Assembly (NCBI GenBank): GCA_020747015.1
Contig: JAGTJM010000029.1
Span: 186,001-250,000, forward strand
Length of the DNA stretch: 64,000 bases
DNA from: Pyrenochaeta sp. MPI-SDFR-AT-0127
Taxonomy: Eukaryota > Ascomycota > Dothideomycetes > Pleosporales > Cucurbitariaceae
Direction: 5' to 3'
A model generated the notes under the pieces. That model did not search any database. It saw nothing but the letters and a program-made list of their open reading frames with translations, and was not told the origin of the DNA. Every line of letters begins with the position of its first letter. Position 1 is the first letter of the stretch. The position numbers and the translations under genes were made by a program. Of this stretch, positions 11,709-23,602 are shown piece after piece.

Positions 11709-12994
11709 GCGACTCTATACTTTAGCGGGAGGGGAATTGATAGCGTTGCCTTTCACGAGATGGGCTGGATGGAGCATGCACGGCGAATACTGGCTGGCTT
11801 AGAGCGGGTCTTTGGTTTTTTTTTGGCGTCACATTCTTCGGTTGTTCGGTGTCAAGTTCTCTCCGCACCTGTGCGAGCTCTGTTGAGCTTTCTTTATTGC
11901 ACTGTTCGATACATCAATAAGTTCATTCACTGATCCTCTTAGTATACCTGACTGAGAGTATGAGCTTGAAGCTCGAAGCGATTAGCGGGGACTCTTCTAT
12001 CGCCGTCTACGCATGAATTCGCGCGGCAGCTGTCAGTTCTGTTGCAGAAATCGCCAAGTCTAGAGGATGCACGTCTAGCGACGGCTTGCAAGCTCCCTAC
12101 AAAGAAACGGGTGGTCGCTTGCTGGCACCCTTAAGCTATCGACTTAAACGGCTCCGACACTCCGCTTCCAGCCAATCAACGACGAAGACTTGCATGACTA
12201 CCCTTCCCAACTCGACTCAGCATCTCCCAGCTTCCGCTCCAGCATGAGTCGTTCGTCTCCAGAACCACGGGGAGGGAAGCCACAAAGACCCTTGATTGGC
12301 AGTCGGGACACATTGTGGCTTTCCGACGAGCCCCAGACCCGTTCAGCCAAACTCTCGCGAAACCCCTGTGACTGTCGCCATCCCCTGTGACCCAACAGCA
12401 TGCCCAACCAGACATTGTGATATGCAGGTTTAACGTCATCTCAAGGGCACGCCGCAGAATGTGTCTCTCGCTCGGCCCAAAGGCGTGGGGAAGCGAGCGA
12501 GGAAACCCTGCAGCACCCCAGAATCCTCATGAAGGTTTGCACGTTCTGGTTCGAGAACATGCTTATCATGCTCTCTGATTTGTCTCTCCAGCTTTCGGAT
12601 CGTTGCGAGCAATCGGACCGATGCTTATTTCCTGTAGTGTGAGCCGGCTGGCAGCCGCATACCGGTATGTCCCTTTTCCAAGCCGCCATTGTGTGAATGC
12701 TATTTGGCCCAAAGAACCACGGAACTGCGGGGCCCCACCTCCACGAGCCTGGCGTGCGTTGGAGAAAGAGTGGGCGCAAGGTGGCAAGCGGGCCTAAGCA
12801 TCGGAACTAGGGCTGGGTCCTGGGGCCTTATGCACGCCCTGAAGCTCGTTTTAGTCTCGAGGTTCGCCTTCTTGCTGCCGCGTCTCTATCGTCTCCCCGC
12901 AATTTCTAGACTTTGTGTTTCAATCTCCTCTGAGAATAGGGACGATATTGATGGCCACACCGTTGACGATTAATCACTCAACATAGCGACAATA
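11709..12994. other. long upstream region of the Zn-cluster regulator
   Basis: 1.29 kb between the monooxygenase stop and the regulator ATG, rather long for this dense block. It has a T run at 11815-11823, a CCAAT at about 12172, and short overlapping ORFs in all frames near 12190-12800 with no recognisable product. Probably promoter and long leader. Confidence 0.5.
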
Positions 12995-15900
12995 ATGGCC
13001 ACCGAAGCTATGTCAACTGATATTCCCAGCGCGAAGGACTTGCGGAAGGATTCCCTAGATGTGAAGCCTGTCTTGGACATTAAAGACCAGAGTACACCAG
13101 AGAAATCAGACAAATCATCGTCAAAGGAAAAGTCTTCTAAACCAAGGCACAGAGCTTCAGTAGCATGTGCTACGTGTCGAGACCGTCGGATACGCGTATG
13201 TCTGCTCTAGCTGCGTTCCCACCCATCTTCTGACTTTCTGGTAGTGTGTGGTACCTCCTGGCGACAAAGAGTGCACACAATGCAAACGATCTGGCGTAGA
13301 GTGTATCATCAAGAACGACGATGAAAGGCGAAGGTTTGCAACACGGTTCAAGCAATGTGTCAATGGCTAAATCTCCATCGCAGACCTATTTCACGAGCAT
13401 ACATGTGCTCTCTCACAGAACGCGTAGCACTCCTGGAGACAATGTTGCAAGAGCGAGGCGAAGAACTACCACCAGCAAATCATCCACCCAAGACGCGTCA
13501 TGGCCCAACACGAAGCGGCGATGCATCTTCGAACCGCAAACCAACCGATTCACAAGCAGCAAATAACGACGCCAATTCGAGTCCAGGAAGCCAAACGAGC
13601 CCTCAAGACGATTACCCTGACTTCGAACACCATGAGTACAGCGGAAGCCCCCACAACGACGCAGACAGCACTGCAAACTCGCCCTCCATGCTCCCTCCAC
13701 CCAAGAAAGACGGCATGGTGAACCGTCTACTCTCCACACGCGGACATCTCAGCTTCGATCAACTAAGCGGCCGCCTGCGCTACTTTGGGCCCACAACAAA
13801 CTGCCACGTCCACTCCGAGACGCTCAACCCGTTCGATGCAACGCATGAGATCAGCGAGCAAGCGCGCCGTGCAGACAAGATAATCCGGTCACTACCGCTT
13901 CAAACATACGACTACCTCATGGATATGTTTTGGCAGTGCTACAACCCCGTCATCCACGTCTTGCACCAGGAAGCTTTCAACGAAGATCGGGAAATGGGTC
14001 GTACGCAGTTCTACTCCCCGTTCCTGCACGTTTGTGTCCTGGCTATGGGGTTCCGCTCGGCGGATAAGGAGAGGCCTGATATTCGGAGGATCAGTATGCC
14101 GAGCATGGAGAGCACGTTGCATCGCGAGGCAAAGTATATGCTTGATCATGAGCTGGAGCGCCCAGGTGGCATTCCGAGTGTTGTTGCGCTGCTTCTGCTT
14201 GGAGACCTGGAATGTGGTGTTGGACGAGACAATTTGGGGTGGATGTATGGCGGTATGGCTGTGCGACTTGCCTTTGACATTGGGTATGTGTTCATCTAGT
14301 GAAGCCTCAGATCGTTCTTCGGCAGCTGATTACTTGATAGTCTTCATCTCGACACTCGACTTTCGGGGTTGCCAGAGCGCGAGATTGAGATCCGGCAGAT
14401 GACATTATGGGCATGCGTCATCTACGACAAGTACGTACATGCAATTTCTGACGTATCGCATATTTACTGACAATGACTTAGATATTGGGCTCTCTTCCTC
14501 GGCCGCCCAACCAGCATGAAGTCCTCCGATCTCGAAATTTACCATCTGACCAAACAATTCGAACGCCTTGGTACCTGCCGCCCGGCCGGGCCTGAAAAGT
14601 CCATGGAAACTATGATCTACGAAGCATTGCTCGATCTGATGGAGCTCGCTGGAAAGATTACTGAAAACATGGACCCACATCGTTCGCAGAATGCACCCTT
14701 CGACTCTCACGTTGCAGTCGACCGCAACCAGTATCTACGAATGGCAGCACTGGATCGGGAGTTCAGCAGCTGGTATGCCCGTCTCCCTGAACAGTTGCGC
14801 TGGACGCCTTCAAATATTGCTACCGCGCCATTCTCCTTTTTCCTCCTACATCAGCAGTATCACGCCAGTCTCATTCTTCTCCACCGTCCGTTTGCGCTGT
14901 ATGAAGATCAGGCAGGAAATGAAAGCGGGGGTGCTGGACCTGATGATCACTTTTCGGCGCTGAGCCGCACAGTGTGCACGAAACATGCGATTAGAGTGGC
15001 GAGGATATATTGGCAGCATCGGCAACGCTTTGATACGAAGCAGATTTTTATTACTGGGATGCAGCATGCCGTAGGTCTCTTGCGTTCGAAACCGAAAATC
15101 TATCACGAGTTGTGACGCTAATATCTCTCAGGGTACAGCAGCGACAGCCCTCGTAGCCGCCCTGGCGTTCATCAAAGACCCGAACGATCGCAATAACAAC
15201 ATGCAATACCTCGAGTGCCTCTCTGCCGCACTCTCCGACATGGCCGCGACCTACCAGCCGGCAGAATGCATGTCCGTGGTACTCAGAGCCGTGATGGTTG
15301 AGCTTCGCGGCGGCCCTGAACCAGCCAACATGAACTCATTCAAGCTGTACAAGCCCAAATCCGCCGTCGTGCCAGCCCGACGCGGATCGACCATCGACAT
15401 GGACGATGCCGAGAGTGGAAACATGGCATTCAAGAAACGGCAAACAAGCCGGCCACGCGCCGGCACAGCGTCGAGCAGAAGCAAAGTCCGAACAAGCAGT
15501 ATGAGCATAACCATGAGCATGCCACTCGACCACCACCACGGACTCAGCATCAAACCCCCACCCCCTCTCTTCGACGACCTCCACCGCGACGACGGCTTCA
15601 TCCTCATAACCCCCCGCTCGGAACTCAGTACCTGGCCACCTCTCTCCGAGCCCCCCGAACTGTCCCACACGCTCTCCACACCCTCGACTATAACCTCAAC
15701 CTCGCTCTCCGGCTCCTCGAATCCGCGCAACAGCGGCGCATGGATGGGCGCCGACTACGACCCGCAAGACTCCATTTCGCAGCTTGCAAACGCGCATTTC
15801 CCCGAACTCAATGCCTTTGATGAAGCTGGCGGGGCTGCTGCGGGCGGCGGCATGGATGGCATGACGAATTTGGACTTTATGAATCTGGGCGAGGGGAATC

Positions 15901-16010
15901 ACTGGAGTGGTTTACATAAAGACTGGAGCCAGAGGGTTGTGGGGAGTGATCTCGATGGGTTTCCGAGCCAGAATGGGTTTGATATGGGATTTGGAGCTGG
16001 GAATGGTTGA
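12995..16010 (+). CDS. Zn(II)2Cys6 transcription factor with fungal MHR domain
   Basis: Six exons, 12995..13195, 13245..13333, 13384..14283, 14341..14430, 14482..15070 and 15132..16010, give 915 residues. The zinc cluster is built across the first intron: Cys58, Cys61, Cys68, Cys77, Cys80 and Cys87 (CX2CX6CX8CX2CX6C). A short coiled-coil linker (SLTERVALLE) follows, then a Ser/Pro/Asn-rich spacer, then a fungal_trans (MHR) region of roughly residues 220-480 with the typical MYGGMAVRLAFDIGLHLD element across the third intron. The C-terminal 250 residues are Ser/Thr/Pro-rich and then Gly/Asp-rich, an activation-domain style. As the only regulator at the end of the oxidoreductase block it is the natural candidate pathway activator, but proximity is the only evidence. 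I could not assign a named orthologue. Confidence 0.92.
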
Positions 16011-16372
16011 GTTCCTGCGAATCTGATGACAAAGTTTTGTTTTCCCGTTTACTAAAAGTGCGGGAGTGGCGTTGGTGGTGAATTGTGATAGCGTTTAAAT
16101 ACTAGCGTCTAATAGCGATGAGTTCAATTAAGTGTGGGAAGTCTTTAGCTTATTTATTCCATTCATTGTGTAAAGGTACCAGTTTATCGTGTCCACTTGG
16201 TCAAGTGGCACAGACCTTCTTTCTTGAAAGTGCCATTCTTGGCGCAGTCAATGAAAGAATAACTTTTGTATAATCGTCTCAATATCGTTCACATCATAGC
16301 TCGTTATAAGATCCTGCCGTGGGCCCGAATGGTCTAGAATGTACAAGGAGAATAAACATGCTATACACGAAC
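16011..16372. other. intergenic between convergent genes
   Basis: Holds the 3' regions of the regulator (+) and the CorA-like gene (-). No other feature seen. Confidence 0.6.
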
Positions 16373-18527
16373 CTACGACTCCCGAATGTCAATCACTGTA
16401 TCCTTGGATGTATGGCCATTACTTCCTCTTTCTTTGTTCAGATCTTCATCGCCTAAGACCGTTCCCATGCGGGTTAAGCCACTTGCCCGTCCTTCTCCCA
16501 TGCGTTCTACCATACGCTGAATGTGCGGATGACTCGGTGCAGGTCTTTGGCTGGAGCGTCGAGGTACGGCTTCTCTAGCATTCAATCTCAGTCGCATGCC
16601 CTCTTCTGTAGACATTGTTCTGTTCACTCGCGTTGGTGCTTCAAATTCGGTGTCATCAGGTATGGTTGAGTTCTTCCTTGGTCGCATCCAGCGCCAGAAC
16701 TGTTTCGTCTTCTTAGCCCAAATATGATAACCGTATTTTGTTGAGAGAAAGCCGATTATGCTGAAGAACGGAACACATATAGCGGCTAAGACAATCCCAA
16801 AAGGCCAAAAGGGTGCAGGTTCCGCGGGCATATTTGTCATACCAAAAACGGAGGTGACAAATGTGAGCGGCTACATAACAGTTAGTCTTTGAATCCCTCT
16901 TGCACGACAGATTGAGAAGTATATTTACCATGAAGAAAAGATTGACAATGGTCAAGACCTTGATGTTGTACCCCTGGTGCACTGTGACGTCCGCCAACTC
17001 TACCGACTTTCTTGACTCTTGGATACTTGTGCCGGAGAAGAGCTGCTCCTGAAGTGTCTCGATTTCATGCCTCCGTTCATTGTTTTCGCGTTGTATGATC
17101 CTCAGCTCCTTCATTTCCCGCTCAAATTGCAACCTCAGCAACCGTAACCGACGCTTCCAGTGATCGTTCCGGGGTGACTCTTCGAAAAGCGGCCAAAGTG
17201 TCTTGCTCTGTCCCTCCCAGACATCATCAGTGAAGGTGTCTTCAAACGCATCAACCATTGATTTGATACTGTCGTTGACATTGCCAAGCGCTTGATGCGC
17301 GTAGAAGTAGCGCCTCGTCCATGTAAAATCCTTGTCCTCGAATAACCGCTTCCTTCGCAATTCCTCGCTGAAGAGAAATCCTAGTGGTGGTGTAACAAGT
17401 TCTGTAATCTGCTTGTAGATCTCATCATATCGCTTTCGCGCATCTCGGTACTCTGTGAGAAGCGAGTGCAGGAATGCTTCCGCCCCGTTCAGGTATCGGT
17501 GACCTGCCTCAAAGGTATATGGAGTACCGTTCGCTGGCGTGCTTCGCCAGTCTGGAAAGCATTCGAGCTGAAGCACCTGCCATGGGGACCAAACGTCATG
17601 GGTCCAGCCGAACTTCGTCTTCGCGCGTCTTCCTCTGTTCCTGAGGCGGCGTGGTTTGTCATCAAACAGAGCTAGGGCAACAACAGCACCACACCGAGTC
17701 AGCGGTATGTGCTGATCTGAACCGCTTGAAACCGTGTCCGCGAGTTGCCATTGCATGGGCTTGCAATCCTCGCCAATGATGGTGTAATATTCGAAAGTGA
17801 AGAAAAACGTCCTTTGATGTTTCGGGTCCTCGTTAAAAGCTCGAAACATATGTGCAGAGGATGCTTCGGCGACGACAAGATGACGAAATAGCTCATCCAT
17901 GTCGAACGCATTATGGAGTGTTAGATGCAACGCGCCAAACAGGATTGGCGAAGGCTCTCGAGCAACTGTAATACGGCCGACAACTCCTTGGTCCTTGCCA
18001 CTTCCAATATCTCGTAAGGCATGCCAAATCTCTGTCGCTTTTGACATGGTATTATCAGATCCGCTGACTTCGACGAGCTCTGGTAAACCATTTTGCCCGA
18101 CATTGTAAACTTGGAAGTGGGAATAGTGACTCCTGTCGTCTGCTGGCCCTGGGCCTAGATGGAAGAGGTGAGGCTGCTTTGACAGCCTTGCTGGGTCGGA
18201 CACAATTGAGGCTAAGATTTCTCTGCCATGGTCGGTCCAGTTGTGCGTTTTTAGATGCTCACGTAAGTGCTCATGGTCGAAAGATTGCGAAGGCAGCTTG
18301 GCCTGAACGAAGTAGTCGTCTTCATCGTCGCTGCTGCTGTCAGATAGCGTGGAAGTATCGGCAAACACTGCATCTCTGCCGGGTCGCGTTGCGGAACGCT
18401 GGAGTTGTGGAACATCAGGTGGGCCGAAGGTTCCGTTCGACGCGGACAAGCTTTTTAGCAAGGCATCGTGTGAGCGCTGAAGCGTTTCTAGCTGCTTGCG
18501 AAGCTCTTCAAGCTCGTGTGTAGCCAT
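16373..18527 (-). CDS. CorA-like divalent-cation-transporter family membrane protein
   Basis: Two exons, 18527..16929 and 16870..16373 (58-bp intron, branch point GACTAAC), give 698 residues. A coiled-coil N-terminus (residues 1-30) and an acidic Ser/Asp patch precede a long soluble domain; charged helices (LRLLRLQFEREMKELRIIQREN) lead into two C-terminal membrane segments, about 522-545 and 555-578, as in the CorA/ALR fold. The intron sits inside the first segment. The canonical GMN filter signature is here GMT, Gly543-Met544-Thr545 followed by Asn546, so magnesium transport is not assured. A basic, Ser/Arg-rich tail of about 100 residues follows. Function is inferred from topology only. Divergent from the amidohydrolase at 19321. 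Confidence 0.82.
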
Positions 18528-19320
18528 GAGCTAGAGAAGCTTGGTCTGTGGCCGCATGCGATATGAGTTGAGAGATGATGCATCTGATGTCGATGGTCGT
18601 GCGGCTCTGTGGCTTTTTCTTTGCATTGCCAGGTTAACACGTTCGGCCCCCACCCTGGCCGTGCAGCATGCCCAGCCTTTGCGAAGGATGGCATTTAGCT
18701 CTTTTGCCCAATACCCATCCAAGCCAAGGTGGAGCGCAAGCACAAAGTGCAAGTAGATGAGGGGCCTTCGTCCTGATACGTGAACTGTAGAGGCGTATGC
18801 GAGACACTTTGCAATGACGTTCATGCTCACCGCCCTTTCTGATTCGCCGTCTATCTGGAAGTTGAACGCTTCTGCCGCCACGATTGAGCACAGCCGAGGC
18901 AAGCAGAGACATTTCGGGGGCCGTAACGCCACTGAATAGATGTTACCACGCGTAGAAGTCGTCAAAATGGCCCGCCGTCCTGGTGTTGATTCGGGCTAGG
19001 GCTCTCTACCCCAAACCGAAAGCGGGCGCTAAGTCTCTCTGTGGGTCTCCAAAATCCCAAAACTCCCAGCTCCGGGAGCGGGTGTGCAACCACCGAAGAC
19101 GATGGATTCCAGGTACGTTGTACGCATTTGCCATAGCAGTGGATAGGGGAGGAGGTGGCGTATTCCATTTCTTCAGAGTCCAACGGTAGTGGCAGGAGCG
19201 TCTCTTGCTGTCCTTTCCTGATTGGATCTCGCTTATCGTCACTGCCCGAACGGACTGCAAATTCCAATCTTCACCACGCGCCCATTGTCTACCTAACCTC
19301 AGTCACGGTTTGAAGACATC
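18528..19320. promoter_or_regulatory. divergent intergenic region (CorA-like / amidohydrolase)
   Basis: 793 bp shared upstream region of two outward-facing genes. ORFs of 60-144 codons overlap on both strands without family features and are not called. Confidence 0.5.
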
Positions 19321-21206
19321 ATGCCTTCTGTGGTCCCCCTTTTTTGGGTATCATTGCCTGTCGTGATAATTGCGCTTCTATACCAAGTCGGGCTTCCTGT
19401 GTTCGTTGTTGAACTCGTCACCGAGCACACCGCTTTCAGGGTACTTGCCAGCGCCTTCACGGCAACCCATTGCTACGCGTCTGTCAGAACCCTGTCAACC
19501 GGATTTCCGCGTGCCGAGTGTTTCACTGTCTCCAATGGCAGGTTTTCGAGAGTATTCTTAGATGACTCGACTCCCGATGCGGCAAAGCAACCTCGAACGG
19601 GTCACGTGATTCCTGGGTTGTGGGATGGCCATGGTCATCTGGTACAATTTGGGGAGTCGCTGGACTCTGTCGATCTGTTTGGCGCCGAGTCAATGGGCGA
19701 GGTCAAAGAGCGACTTATTGAGTACAAGGCAAGGCGGCCGGAAGCTGGGACGAGTGAGCAGTGGCTGCGAGGCGTTGGCTGGGATCAAGCAAAGTTTGAG
19801 GGGCAATGGCCAACGGCGGTATGTATTTTGCGCGACTGTTGTTTTACTATTGGTGGTTAGCTGTGGATCTCGGTCATGGCGCTTGTTGCTAATGTTTGAG
19901 CAGTCGGACTTGGAGATCAATGACTCGTTTCGGGACCTATTCGTCATGTTGGATAGAGTTGATGTACACTGTATCTGGGTTTCGGAGAAAGTCCTATCGC
20001 TCCTTCCATCACATCTACCTAACGTACCCGGAGGTGAAATTGTCGCAAAAGGCGTATTTTGCGACAATGCCATGGACATTGTTCTCGAGCATTATCCAAA
20101 GCCTGACAGAGCACGCAAGACAAAGTTTGTAAAAGACGCAATGATCGAGCTGAACAAACTCGGCATTGTGGGTATGCACGACGCTGGCGTAGTTCCGAGC
20201 GAGCTCAAACTCTACCATGAGTTATCAGCAGACGAAGCCTGGACTGTTCGTGTGTTCGCCATGATCGAGTGTGACATTCGAAATACCTTCTGTCCCGGCG
20301 TTTTTGATAAGATCACCACGTCTAACGGAATGTTCCATGTACGAAGTGTAAAGCTATTTGGAGGTGAGAATTCCCTGTTTCGCGGTACGGATCATGCTCA
20401 CAAACATAGACGGTGCACTAGGTAGTTGGGGCAGCGCAATGATTGAGCCATATAGCGACAAACCAAGCTCCTCTGGATCTCTCCTTGTCAATGCAACAAC
20501 ACTATCGAAAGTGACACTTGACTGGGCAACGGCAGGTTACCAGGTGAATATCCACGCAATCGGCGATCTTGCAAACAGACTGGCCATTGACGCATTTGAG
20601 GCCGCTTTGAAAACTCTATGCCATGACTCTGTGCTTCGAGAATGTCAAGCTAAACACAGGTTCCGCATCGAACACTCGCAGATCATCCATCCTGATGATC
20701 AAGATCGGATGATAGAGCTTGGGATCATACCTTCAATACAGCCAACGCATGCGACCTCAGACATGGGCTACGCGGAAAGTAGGCTTGGCCCGCAACGCAC
20801 CAAAGACGAAGCCTATCGTATGCGGTCGCTTCTCCCACTCCGACCTGTCCTTGGGAGTGACTTCCCCGTCGAGCCAGCTAGCATATTCGAGGGCATGTAT
20901 GCAGCCGTCACACGACGGAGTCCAAAGACAGGGCTTGATCCCAGTGGTGGCAAGACTGGCTGGTACCCTGAAGAGACACTCACCATGGATGAAGCACTCG
21001 AGGGCTTTACCGTCAATCCCGCTTACGGCGCTTTTCTCGACGGCAAAGCTGGCGTCATTGAAGTGGGTGCATATGCAGATTGGGTGGTGCTTGACGAGCC
21101 ATTGGGTTCGATGGATCCAGAAGCATTACGAAAAGCTACCGTGAAGGAGACGTGGGTTGGCGGCAAACGAGTCTATCAACGGCCTGGCGCGGAAGATCTA
21201 CCTTGA
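19321..21206 (+). CDS. membrane-anchored amidohydrolase (YtcJ/Amidohydro_3 type)
   Basis: Three exons, 19321..19818, 19904..20363 and 20410..21206, give 584 residues. The N-terminus carries a hydrophobic anchor (about residues 5-32), after which the amidohydrolase core starts with the metal-binding DGHGH (102-106). The core continues through GMHDAGV, KLFGDGALGSWGS (built across the second intron), NIHAIGD, EHSQIIHPDD and LGSDFP, the ordered histidine and aspartate motifs of this family, and closes with the small beta-domain (GAYADWVVLDE). Members hydrolyse amide or related C-N bonds of unknown substrates; some bacterial ones act on N-substituted formamides. The anchor suggests action at the ER or in the secretory lumen, which is inference. 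Confidence 0.9.
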
Positions 21207-21233
21207 AACAGGGATTGGGCGATTTGTATTTCA

Positions 21234-21259
21234 CCCACGCGACCCACGCGACCCGCGCC
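21234..21259 (+). repeat. 9-bp tandem repeat CCCACGCGA
   Basis: Two perfect copies (21234-21242 and 21243-21251) plus a degenerate partial third copy, just after the amidohydrolase stop codon. Too short for a functional claim. Confidence 0.6.
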
Positions 21260-21675
21260 GAGAGACAGCCACCCGAGACCAAGCCAACAACGGCTGTGAA
21301 AACCACGAATTATTCGTATTTGGGATAGTACTGGGTCAGAATTGGGCTGAATATGCCTGACGTGGCATTTGCCCAACATTTTCAACTAAATGTCATATCC
21401 TCTCTACTGCATGTCGCCGAAGCTTATTGTTTTTAATACAGCATCAACCCTGTATCAATCTTCAAATACTCCTGCCCTGATGAGTTTAGCTTCACGTCTA
21501 TCCCGAAGAATGCTTCAATCGCACGGCAACCCCCACAAGCCATCAGGGTGCTCAATTACAAGCAGCCAACCATGTCTGCTTCATTACCGGTATTGTTCTT
21601 TAACTGTTTGCTAACACCACGAGGACAAAATGTTTTGCTTCTTTATTAGTGCCATGGCTCGGTTCCAATCTTGCT

Positions 21676-21681
21676 TATAAG
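21676..21681 (+). promoter_or_regulatory. candidate TATA box of the nicotianamine synthase gene
   Basis: TATAAG 90 bp upstream of the ATG at 21766, followed by a CT-rich leader. It supports starting at 21766 rather than at the in-frame GTG at 21649. Confidence 0.4.
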
Positions 21682-21765
21682 AGTTTCGTAACTATCGACA
21701 CTGTCTCCAATCTCAACACACTTTCCAAGTCCAAAGCTAGAGCCAACGCCTGCCACGAAGCCAAG

Positions 21766-22843
21766 ATGGCTAGCCCACTCAGACATATTCCTGGCATAGA
21801 AGCTTCAAAGACGTTCCGACAGGAAGCGAGCTCGACTTCCATTACCCCTCCAACTACACCAAATCCAACAAGAACGTCAGCTCACGAACTTCTTGCTGAA
21901 ATACAAAAGATACATAGTAGTCTCGCTGCTTGTTCTTCTCTTGCGCCAGGCGACGAAATCAACACACTCTTGACTTATCTCGTTAACCTCTGCATCAAAT
22001 CATACAGTGTGGAGTTCACATCGTACTTCTTCAGCATACCCGGGATTGAAGATTTGTGCCAAAAGCTAAGGCCGCTATGCTCAGAGTCTGAAGGAGAATT
22101 GGAATCATTTTGGGCGAAGCGTATGACTGAGGCTACGAGCGAGTCGATCGGTATGTTCACTTGGACGCGTCCAACCTAGCCTCTAATCATAAGTATTGAT
22201 TATGCAATAGGTACATCGCAATCAAATCGCAGTATACTAGCCACCTTCCCATACCATCAAAACTACATCGACCTCTCACGTCTCGAGTGCTCAACACTAG
22301 AAGCCTTCTTGCCTTCGACACCGACTCAGATTGCGTTTGTCGGCTCCGGTCCTTTACCTCTGACTTCTCTTTGTATTCTGGACCGTTACCCAAATGTAAA
22401 AGCGCACAACATTGACCGCGACTCAAATGCCTTGGTAACCAGCCAAAAGCTATGTGGAAATCTGGGATATGGCGAGCGTATGACCTATGGATGCGAAGAT
22501 GTGAGCCTCGAAACAGGATCATCAACAGCCTGGAAGTCTTTTGAAGTTGTATTCCTCGCGGCGCTCGTGGGCACAGATACAAACTCTAAAGTCTCCATTC
22601 TTTCCTCGATATGCAAGAAATTGAGCCCCGGGGCATTGATTGTTGCAAGAAGTGCACGAGGCCTAAGGAGTGTGTTATACCCGGTAAGATTGTGTCGAGA
22701 AGGGTTGCGGTAAGAAAGATGGCTAACAAGGACAGATCCTCGAACTTTCGGACGACTTGGATAGAATTGGACTGGAGGTCCTTGCTGAGGTACATCCGTG
22801 GACGCAGGTCGTGAACTCAGTCATTGTGCTGAGGGTCAAGTGA
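21766..22843 (+). CDS. nicotianamine synthase family protein
   Basis: Three exons, 21766..22150, 22211..22683 and 22736..22843, give 321 residues, close to the size of plant and fungal nicotianamine synthases. The SAM-binding strand reads AFVGSGPLPLTSL (around 170-182), a hallmark of the family, followed by NIDRDSNAL and later SPGALIVARSARGLRSVLYP, with the C-terminus HPWTQVVNSVIVLR restored by the third exon. These enzymes join aminocarboxypropyl groups of S-adenosylmethionine into nicotianamine or a shorter analogue that chelates Zn, Fe, Cu or Ni. The enzyme is expected to be cytosolic. Product chain length cannot be read from sequence. Biochemically studied homologues exist in Neurospora; orthology here is inferred from motifs. 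Confidence 0.88.
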
Positions 22844-23602
22844 TGAAATGAAGTGAATTGGTTCGGCATCTTGATATGTTGAGAAAGACACTGTCTGTTC
22901 TTGGAAACTTGCATTGATAGCGGGGCATTGTGTTCGGGATTGTGTCGATGGCATATTAAAGTGCCTTCGACGAGATGATGAGCGACGAGCGATGAGATAT
23001 GAGATACGAAAAAAAGAGTACAGTACTCGTGAACAATTGATCACGTTCACGTGCTTCCACACCAGATCGAGTCAGCCTCGTATTTGCAGTTTCTTGCATT
23101 CGCTGCACGGACCAACAGCAAAGCAGGGTGAACCCAGAATTTATCCAGAGCACAATCTGGGCTGTGCTATCAAAACGTCGAATTAGACTCTTCTCGCCAG
23201 ACCGTTGTGTTTTGGTGGCGCAGGTACCCTTTTCAGCTTTCGCTTCGACTATGCGACGATTGGCTACAGCAACACCAGCTGGAGCCTATTGCGAGATCTC
23301 GGAACTTTCCACGGCGCTTTGCCTGGATAGTACAGCAGGCCAAGCCGTAATAGACGGCCTTGGATTCTCCCGAGCCAGAACAAATGCTCCTGTATGGTAG
23401 CGGTGAAAAGACGAAGTCATGATTGAGTGCAGATAGGCGAGATCGGGCTGTGTGACAGGTGCTCGCTCAGCCAAAAATACTCCTTATTTGGATACTACAT
23501 AATGCCAGCAGCCCCTCGCCGCTCGCGCGTTGCTCCTTTTTCCGTTGCTCGATTTTCTTCATTCACTTGATCAAACTGACGCCGAGACATTGCAGAGTCA
23601 AG
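22844..23602. other. intergenic
   Basis: 759 bp with no convincing gene. Short ORFs on both strands at 22817-23153 overlap one another and lack family features. Confidence 0.5.

Larger units (their letters stand above)
21207..21765. other. intergenic, amidohydrolase to nicotianamine synthase
   Basis: Contains a short tandem repeat at 21234-21259 and a TATAAG at 21676. The downstream gene's frame is open from a GTG at 21649, but its first ATG is at 21766. Confidence 0.55.

Noticed and set aside
15251..15730. 159-codon ORF on the minus strand
   Set aside because: Antisense to the Ser/Pro-rich C-terminus of the zinc-cluster regulator.
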